Translations under genes and position numbers: made by a program
Source of the DNA: Gemmatimonadota bacterium
GTDB lineage: Bacteria; Gemmatimonadota; Gemmatimonadetes; Gemmatimonadales; GWC2-71-9
Reading direction: 5' to 3'
DNA: 10,134 nt
Assembly (NCBI GenBank): GCA_003221075.1
Contig: QHUF01000015.1
Location: forward strand, 1-10,134
In this document: in pieces, positions 5,946-10,134 of the stretch
Layout of the letters: each line of letters starts with the position of its first letter
Position numbering within the stretch: position 1 is the stretch's first letter
Notes under the pieces: model-generated
What the model saw: the letters and a program-made list of their open reading frames with translations, nothing else
What the model was told of the DNA's origin: nothing
Databases searched by the model: none

Positions 5946-6316
5946 GTGTGGCCATTATCGTCATCGTCGAAGATCAGCCGGACAATCTGAAGCTGCTGAC
6001 GACGCTGCTTACAATCAAAGGACATCAAGTCGTTGGATTGCCCAATGGCGACCGGTTGACCGACGTCTTACGTACGCACCAGCCAACACCCGACCTCGTG
6101 TTGCTCGATATTCAGCTGCCGGGTCGCGATGGCTACGCGCTGCTCGAGGAACTCAAGGGGCTGCCCGAACGCTCCTGGAAGGTCGTTGCATTGACGGCGC
6201 ACGCGCTGCCGGAAGACCGCACGCGCGCCAGCGCCGCAGGATTCGACGGTTACATCACGAAACCGGTCGATGTACGCACGTTCCCCGCGGAAGTCGCGCG
6301 CTACCTGGGAGGATGA
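5942..6316 (+). CDS. single-domain response regulator (CheY/DivK-type receiver)
   Basis: A 124-residue receiver with no output domain. The acidic pair Glu10/Asp11, phospho-acceptor Asp56 (VLLDIQLPGRDG), Thr85 (VVALTAHA) and Lys107 (YITKPV) are all present, so phosphorylation by the adjacent kinase is expected. The GTG start at 5942 overlaps the kinase stop (GTGA), indicating translational coupling. The sequence after Lys107 is only about 17 residues, so it must act by protein-protein contact or as a phosphorelay intermediate; the final target is not in this window. The EDQPDNLKLLTTLL start and ALTAHALPEDRTRASAAGFDGYITKP body are typical of receivers cognate to hybrid or complex kinases. The partner is inferred from overlap. 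Confidence 0.95.
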   Translation: MSVAIIVIVEDQPDNLKLLTTLLTIKGHQVVGLPNGDRLTDVLRTHQPTPDLVLLDIQLPGRDGYALLEELKGLPERSWKVVALTAHALPEDRTRASAAGFDGYITKPVDVRTFPAEVARYLGG

Positions 6317-6320
6317 ACGC

Positions 6321-6746
6321 ATGGGCGGTATAGTGCTGCTAATCGGACGGGTGGTGTTCTCTTTCTTCTTTATCTACTCCGGCTTCAATCACCTCACCAA
6401 ACTCAGCATGTATGCGCAATACGCGGGAGCGTCCGGCGTACCCGCCCCGACGCTGCTCACCGCCCTCTCCGGCGTGATGATCCTCGCGGGCGGACTGAGC
6501 ATCCTGCTGGGTGTAAAGGCGCAGTGGGGATCGCTGCTCATCGCCGCATTTCTCATCCCCGCGGCGTTCACGGTGCACAAGTTTTGGGGAATTGCCGATC
6601 CGATGATGGCAGCGAATCAAGCGGCGCACTTCTGGAAGAACATCGCGCTCACGGGCGCGTGTCTCATGTTTTACGGACTGGCGACGTTGAATCCCGCCCG
6701 GTGGCCCTACAGTATCGGGCGGAGCGCGCCCGCTACGACGATCTAG
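6321..6746 (+). CDS. DoxX-family small integral membrane protein
   Basis: A 141-residue protein with four hydrophobic helices at about 5-24, 44-64, 68-86 and 104-122. The first helix is followed by YSGFNHLTKL, as in DoxX/DoxD-like proteins, and later GLSILLG, HKFWG and HFWKNIALTGA also fit the family. The ATG at 6321 has GGAGG at 6308-6312 at eight bases, a good ribosome binding site formed by the end of the regulator gene. It starts four bases after that gene's stop, so it probably belongs to the same operon. DoxX members have been linked to quinone or redox roles and to thiosulfate oxidation in archaea, but most bacterial members have no settled function. A link to the sensor kinase is inference from position. 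It ends on the CTAG shared with the converging gene. Confidence 0.88.
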   Translation: MGGIVLLIGRVVFSFFFIYSGFNHLTKLSMYAQYAGASGVPAPTLLTALSGVMILAGGLSILLGVKAQWGSLLIAAFLIPAAFTVHKFWGIADPMMAANQAAHFWKNIALTGACLMFYGLATLNPARWPYSIGRSAPATTI

Positions 6747-7765
6747 GGCCGCTCCGCCGGGCGCGCCGTCCGCGGGTGCGGCCAGTGCCCGCGATGCGAT
6801 TCCGGATTGAGGTTCGGGTTGGGATGGGCGTCTGCTTCGTGTAGCGTGATGGACCCATTTACGGTGATGAGCTTCAACGTCGGACCGCCGGTCCCGATCG
6901 TGCCGCGGAGGTGCCGCGTGCTGATCTTGCCGGTGATCTTCACCGGGAAGTCGGTCTCGACACGGCCGTTCACGGTTTCGGCATCGACGTTCGCGTTGAT
7001 TTGCTGCGGCAGCCCCGCGCTCACCGAACCGTTCACGGTGGTGAGCCGGACATCGCCCCACGTGAGCGCCTGCATGTTCGCTTCGATGCTGCCGTTGACC
7101 GTCGTCGCCTGAACCGGACCGGTCGACGTATTCACCGCGATGCGGCCGTTGACCGTCGCGGCTTCGACCGGCGCGCTCACGCCGTCGATTTCCAGCCCGC
7201 CGTTCACGGTCGACACATCGACCGGAACGCTGTGCGGCAGCTGCACGGTGAAGCGCACCGCGACGTCGTTCTTCTTCACGCCGTTCATGCGATAGTCGCC
7301 GCCCTCGTTGCAGCGTTGGTCGCGCGCTTCCCACACGGCGCAGACGGTCAGTCCGCGCTCGGTGAGCACCGGAATCAGCTGCACGCTCTGCGGGTCGGAG
7401 TTGCGCCAGCTCTTCTCGGCATTGATCACGAGGCTGTCGCCCGTTCCCGCGACCACCTCGATCGGACCGTTCGTGTTGCGAATCCAGACGTGCTGCGTCG
7501 GCTTGATGAGCGCCCGGTATTCCCACGCATCGCCAACCTGGCGGCCGCGCCCGAAGAGATCGCCGCCGTCTCCGTCGCCCCAGTTGAAATCGCCGAACGA
7601 CCCGAGGGCGCCCAGCGGGGACGGGACGCGAATGCGGACGCTGCGGATGAAGAGACCGGTCCCGACGACGAGCCCGAACAGCACGCCGCCGCGGATGATC
7701 TCGCGACGCCACGTGCGCCAGAAACGCCGAGTAGGTGTGGCCGACTGATCGAGTGACATGTCCAT
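6743..7765 (-). CDS. membrane-anchored DUF4097-type beta-solenoid protein with TVNG repeats
   Basis: A 340-residue protein: cytoplasmic N-terminus rich in Arg (13-21), one membrane helix (about 25-41), a Gly/Asp-rich linker (55-78), then a long beta-rich external region. TVNG occurs at 186, 204, 222, 243, 264 and 301 (18, 18, 21, 21 and 37 residues apart), and a related NTNG at 97. This fits the right-handed beta-solenoid of DUF4097/DUF4098 adhesin-like proteins, often found beside sigma factors or envelope-stress genes. Function is not established. Cys142 and Cys152 could form a disulfide. The C-terminal 30 residues are Pro/His/Arg-rich and probably disordered. The start could be ATG 7765 or ATG 7759; neither has a close Shine-Dalgarno. 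The stop TAG is read from the CTAG also used by doxX on the other strand. Confidence 0.85.
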   Translation of the reverse strand: MDMSLDQSATPTRRFWRTWRREIIRGGVLFGLVVGTGLFIRSVRIRVPSPLGALGSFGDFNWGDGDGGDLFGRGRQVGDAWEYRALIKPTQHVWIRNTNGPIEVVAGTGDSLVINAEKSWRNSDPQSVQLIPVLTERGLTVCAVWEARDQRCNEGGDYRMNGVKKNDVAVRFTVQLPHSVPVDVSTVNGGLEIDGVSAPVEAATVNGRIAVNTSTGPVQATTVNGSIEANMQALTWGDVRLTTVNGSVSAGLPQQINANVDAETVNGRVETDFPVKITGKISTRHLRGTIGTGGPTLKLITVNGSITLHEADAHPNPNLNPESHRGHWPHPRTARPAERP

Positions 7766-7818
7766 GGTTATGTGTTGGTACGCACCCTCAATCTTACAAG
7801 TTTCGCCCGAATACGCGA

Positions 7819-7843
7819 CCGCCCGCCGGAACTGGGCGGGCGG
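7819..7843 (-). terminator. GC-rich hairpin downstream of the 75-aa gene (possible terminator)
   Basis: CCGCCCGCC (7819-7827) pairs perfectly with GGCGGGCGG (7835-7843) across a seven-base loop, a very stable nine-base stem. It lies 28 bases after the stop of the small secreted protein gene on the minus strand, and before the DUF4097 start. No U-run follows, so it would be an imperfect intrinsic terminator; it could instead be an RNA-end stabiliser or structure in the DUF4097 leader. Confidence 0.35.
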
Positions 7844-7870
7844 CGCGCGCGGCGCGGGCGGTGCGAATCC

Positions 7871-8098
7871 TTAGGCAACCGAGCATTTCAGGGCCGGAGG
7901 GGCAGGAGCCTCGACGATAATCGGGTCCAGCGTCCCCCCGTACCAGACGCGGTTCGCATCTGGCACCGGGTTCACGGTTTCGACCGTTCGAGCCACGCTC
8001 GCATAGGTCTGCGCACGCTCGATGGTCATGGCGGCTTGGGCGGCGAAGCCGTATCCGAAGGTCAGGATCGTCGCGATCAACAGGGTCAGGCCGCGCAT
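7871..8098 (-). CDS. small secreted protein of unknown function, 75 aa
   Basis: Not recognised. The protein has a clear N-terminal signal peptide (Arg2, hydrophobic 4-18, likely cut after AQA at about 22) and a mature part of about 53 residues with a single Cys at 72, so no internal disulfide. The mature part contains VWYGGTLDPIIVEAPAPP. GGAGG lies five bases before the ATG at 8098, a strong ribosome binding site, which supports a real gene despite its size. It is flanked by a 183-bp gap on its upstream side that could hold its own promoter and by a stable hairpin downstream, so it looks like a single-gene unit. It could be a periplasmic peptide or an envelope factor; lipoprotein processing is unlikely because no lipobox Cys is present. 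Confidence 0.7.
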   Translation of the reverse strand: MRGLTLLIATILTFGYGFAAQAAMTIERAQTYASVARTVETVNPVPDANRVWYGGTLDPIIVEAPAPPALKCSVA

Positions 8099-8148
8099 CT
8101 CATCCTCCAGCTAGAGACATGTTCGAATCAGTCAGAGGGTAAGACGCA

Positions 8149-8180
8149 GCGATTGCCGGAAAGGTTGCACGCGATTGCCG
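8149..8180. repeat. two direct GCGATTGCCG copies 22 bp apart upstream of the 75-aa gene
   Basis: Identical ten-base copies lie at 8149-8158 and 8171-8180, that is, about two helical turns apart, 51-82 bases before the small gene's start. On the gene's strand the copy reads CGGCAATCGC. Direct repeats at this spacing are typical of tandem regulator sites such as those bound by OmpR/NarL-type regulators, but no regulator can be named. Chance or duplication is possible. Confidence 0.3.
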
Positions 8181-8250
8181 CTTGACGCGTTCCGGACAGG
8201 TGATCGCGTGTCGTGTGCGTTCCACATTGGCGTCGCAGGTCGGCGAACGG

Positions 8251-8264
8251 GTGACTCGCGTCAC
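8251..8264. promoter_or_regulatory. palindrome matching the CRP/FNR-family core GTGA-N6-TCAC
   Basis: GTGACTCGCGTCAC has a perfect five-base inverted repeat and the exact GTGA-N6-TCAC layout of CRP sites. It lies in the 183-bp gap, about 160 bases before the start of the 75-aa gene and 18 bases beyond the end of the 216-aa gene. A weak terminator role for the upstream gene is less likely because the stem is short and there is no U-run. No experimental or comparative support is available. Confidence 0.25.
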
Positions 8265-8281
8265 GCCGCGCGGGGTCGACC

Positions 8282-8932
8282 TTAATGCAGTCGCAGCTCC
8301 ACACCGCCGCGAAGTGCGATAGTGCCCAGCTGCTCGCTGCGACGCGTACTTCCCTGCGACGGAAAGTCACAGCGCTCCAACGTGTACGTGAGGTCGAAGA
8401 CGAATCGACCGCGCCGATACGCGAGTCCCGTCCCGGCATCGAACGACGTCGCGGCATTGGGCAGGCCGTTGACGGAGACCATCGGCAGGAGGTGCGCGTG
8501 ACCCAGAGCCCAGAAGGTCTCGCCGCTCAGCGGGACTCGGGCCTCGGCACCGGCACGCACCAACGTCCACCGCTGCCGTGCCACTACCGTGCCAAAGCTG
8601 CGAAACGTGACGCCGCTCTCGAGCACCAGCCACGGGAGTGGCGCGAACTGTGCGAGTGCACCGAGTTGCGAGACATCCCGATCGATGCCACCGCTTCCCT
8701 GCACCGCCGTGAGGTGCCCGGTTACGCCCGACAGGTCGAGCGCGATGCCCCGGCGTTCCAGGCGCACCACACCGCCCACGAGCAGTCCCGTCGCGCGCTC
8801 CACGCCGAGACCGGCGTCGACGCGGTGATCGCCATGGGCCACCGTGATGAGGCCGCTCAACTCGATCCCTTGTGCCGAGACAATCGCCGGCAGAAGCAAT
8901 CCGGCGAGCACCATCGGACCCACCCGGCTCAT
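8282..8932 (-). CDS. secreted beta-rich protein, possible outer-membrane barrel
   Basis: Not recognised. The 216-residue protein has a signal peptide (hydrophobic 7-19, likely cut after VSA at about 20) and then a series of alternating hydrophobic/polar strands with no membrane helix: for example ATGLLVGGVVRLERRG (47-62), GIALDLSGV, LVLESGVTFRS, TLVRAGAEARVPL, RFVFDLTYTLE and IALRGGVELRLH at the end. This pattern suggests a small outer-membrane barrel or lipocalin-like protein. It lacks the C-terminal aromatic residue common in barrels assembled by BamA. The ATG at 8932 overlaps the stop of the preceding gene (ATGA), so the two are probably coupled and work together. Only one Cys is present. 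Confidence in export is high, in barrel shape moderate. Confidence 0.75.
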   Translation of the reverse strand: MSRVGPMVLAGLLLPAIVSAQGIELSGLITVAHGDHRVDAGLGVERATGLLVGGVVRLERRGIALDLSGVTGHLTAVQGSGGIDRDVSQLGALAQFAPLPWLVLESGVTFRSFGTVVARQRWTLVRAGAEARVPLSGETFWALGHAHLLPMVSVNGLPNAATSFDAGTGLAYRRGRFVFDLTYTLERCDFPSQGSTRRSEQLGTIALRGGVELRLH

Positions 8933-9984
8933 GGGCGTACCGCGGGTGCGCTGGCCGGTGTAATCAGGAGTATCGTGCGAGCGATGCGGTCGGTGTTGCG
9001 CGAGCGGATTGCCGCATTGGCGCCGTCCCGGTCAGCGCGGCGCGCAGTGTTGAGCGCGACATTTCGCGGAATTTCACGGTGCTCGCGACGATAGAAGAAC
9101 GCGGCGATCCCGCCCACCGTGGCCACCCCCACCATGATCCGGCCGTCGTGCCCCGTGCCGAGCCGATCGTTCGCCAGCAGGCTGCCGACGGCAAGCGCTC
9201 CGCCCGCGACCCCCAACCCCTTGAGGAGATCGTTCCCGGCCGTGGACTCCGTGTGTCGTTCGGGGAGCAGCTCCGCCGTCCCCAGCATTGGCAGCGTGTC
9301 TTCGAGCGGCTCGACCTCGTGGCGGACATCCACATATATGCGCAGTGAATCCGCCTGCGCGCCCAGCTGGCTGCGCCCCACCACCGACAGATCGTAACGC
9401 CCCGGAGGCGCCAGCTGGCCGTCCGGCCCGAGACCGTTCCATCCGAGCTCGCGTGCGCCGTCGTTCGGCCCGTTATACAGCACCACGTACTCCGTGCCAC
9501 CGAGCACGCGGAGCGTCGCACGCAGCAGAGCGGCATGTGTCGTCACGACGGTGACGGACAATCGGCCAGTGCGCGGATCGACGCGCGTTTCCGGAATCGG
9601 CCGGAGGCCCACAGAGAACGTCCGCCGGCGTGCGATCGCAAACGTGCCCTCCTGCGCCGGCGTGAACTGCGCCGGATCGAGATCGGCGAACGCGTCGCGC
9701 TCCAGTGCCGCGCGGAAATAGAGGACCGCGGAATCCTGCTTGCCCCTGAGAACCAGCGCGGCACCGAGATACTTGTACGCTTCGACGCGCTGCGCGTTGG
9801 TCACCTCGAGCGGCCACTCCGGCGACACGATCTGACGCAGGATCGGCAGTGCGCGTTCGATCTCGAGCCGCTCGTACAGCTGACGCGCCTGCTGTAGGAG
9901 CTCGGCGGTGCCAGCCTGCGCGGCGGTGGTGGTGGGAACGATCAGCAGGAACGCGAGCCCGAGTGCGGCCGCGCGCCGGCTCAC
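8929..9984 (-). CDS. secreted TPR/Ig-like protein with C-terminal membrane segments
   Basis: A 351-residue protein of unknown specific function. It has a signal peptide (1-23), a TPR-like helical part (about 27-97, with LLQQARQLYERLEIERALPILRQ split across helices and AALVLRGKQDSAVLYFRAAL), an Ig-like domain resembling the FlgD type (about 140-222, with WNGLGPDGQLAPPGRYDLSV), then two Gly-rich hydrophobic helices (about 254-270 and 283-297) and a basic tail (299-351). The helices are separated by a short polar turn, so it could be a hairpin anchor with a cytoplasmic or periplasmic tail. The GTG start at 9984 overlaps the stop of the PEGA-like gene (GTGA). The order PEGA-like, this protein, beta-rich protein with 4-bp overlaps suggests a joint envelope assembly. 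Alternative: a scaffolding lipoprotein-free adaptor. Confidence 0.8.
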   Translation of the reverse strand: MSRRAAALGLAFLLIVPTTTAAQAGTAELLQQARQLYERLEIERALPILRQIVSPEWPLEVTNAQRVEAYKYLGAALVLRGKQDSAVLYFRAALERDAFADLDPAQFTPAQEGTFAIARRRTFSVGLRPIPETRVDPRTGRLSVTVVTTHAALLRATLRVLGGTEYVVLYNGPNDGARELGWNGLGPDGQLAPPGRYDLSVVGRSQLGAQADSLRIYVDVRHEVEPLEDTLPMLGTAELLPERHTESTAGNDLLKGLGVAGGALAVGSLLANDRLGTGHDGRIMVGVATVGGIAAFFYRREHREIPRNVALNTARRADRDGANAAIRSRNTDRIARTILLITPASAPAVRP

Positions 9985-10134
9985 GGCTTCTGCTCGGTGA
10001 TCCGCAGGGCGATGCGGCCGAGCAATATGGTGCTATCGGCCGAGATGGTGATGGTCGTGTCGAATGTGATGTACCCGCGCGCACGGATCTGCAGGCGGCG
10101 ACTGCCGGCCGCCAGCGGCAAGTCGAGGACGGCA
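9981..10134 (-). CDS. C-terminal 50 residues of a PEGA-like domain protein (5' end outside window)
   Basis: Only the last 50 codons are visible, ending in TGA at 9983-9981. The stretch LPLAAGSRRLQIRARGYITF followed by TITISADSTILLGRIALR fits a PEGA domain: a Gly-Ser turn, a conserved aromatic Gly-Tyr and two or three beta strands. PEGA domains occur on surface proteins and at the C-terminus of some bacterial Ser/Thr kinases, so the rest of the protein decides the function. It overlaps the GTG start of the TPR/Ig-like gene by four bases. Confidence 0.6.
   Translation of the reverse strand, partial: AVLDLPLAAGSRRLQIRARGYITFDTTITISADSTILLGRIALRITEQKP

Noticed and set aside
6747..6783. GC-rich inverted GGCCGC/GCGGCC as a doxX terminator
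   Set aside because: The loop is long and imperfect, it lies inside the DUF4097 coding sequence, and no T-run follows.
6339..7712. 457-aa minus-strand ORF over doxX and DUF4097
   Set aside because: Out-of-frame with both recognised proteins and very Arg-rich; a GC artefact.
1..10134. CRISPR array, phage or transposase genes, tRNA or rRNA
   Set aside because: No spaced direct repeats of CRISPR type, no mobile-element proteins and no structural RNA seen on either strand.

Overview
The window is GC-rich and tightly packed, with short gaps, start/stop overlaps and several GTG starts. It reads as a Gram-negative chromosome. A Gemmatimonadota (Gemmatimonadetes) source is the best guess, from the S1 and DUF4097 sequence style and the lineage-type secreted proteins. 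This is inference: no rRNA or other decisive marker is present.

Region 1 (1-4228, minus strand) is a core operon read right to left: tyrA (prephenate dehydrogenase), aroA (EPSP synthase), cmk (cytidylate kinase) and rpsA (ribosomal protein S1, running off the left edge). tyrA/aroA overlap by 11 bp and aroA/cmk by 1 bp. A 106-bp structured leader precedes rpsA. The operon couples aromatic amino acid synthesis, pyrimidine nucleotide supply and translation, a common bacterial gene order.

Region 2 (4242-6746, plus strand) diverges from tyrA across only 13 bp. It holds a membrane sensor histidine kinase, a receiver-only response regulator (4-bp overlap) and a small DoxX-family membrane protein. 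They look like one transcription unit.

Region 3 (6743-10134, minus strand) is envelope-related. From right to left it holds the end of a PEGA-like protein, a secreted TPR/Ig-like protein, a secreted beta-rich protein (these three coupled by 4-bp overlaps), a 75-aa secreted peptide behind a 183-bp gap, and a membrane-anchored DUF4097 beta-solenoid protein that converges on doxX and shares its CTAG stop.

The main oddities are: (i) an apparent in-frame loss of about 35 residues from the first S1 domain of RpsA; (ii) four tandem arrays of four heptamers each, three in aroA and one in cmk, all in frame; (iii) a rpsA leader without a Shine-Dalgarno but with three successive hairpins and a three-codon ORF; (iv) a nine-C tract at the aroA start; and (v) a very compact divergent promoter at tyrA/histidine kinase. 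No phage, transposase, CRISPR array, tRNA or rRNA was seen. No gene-free stretch exceeds 300 bases.
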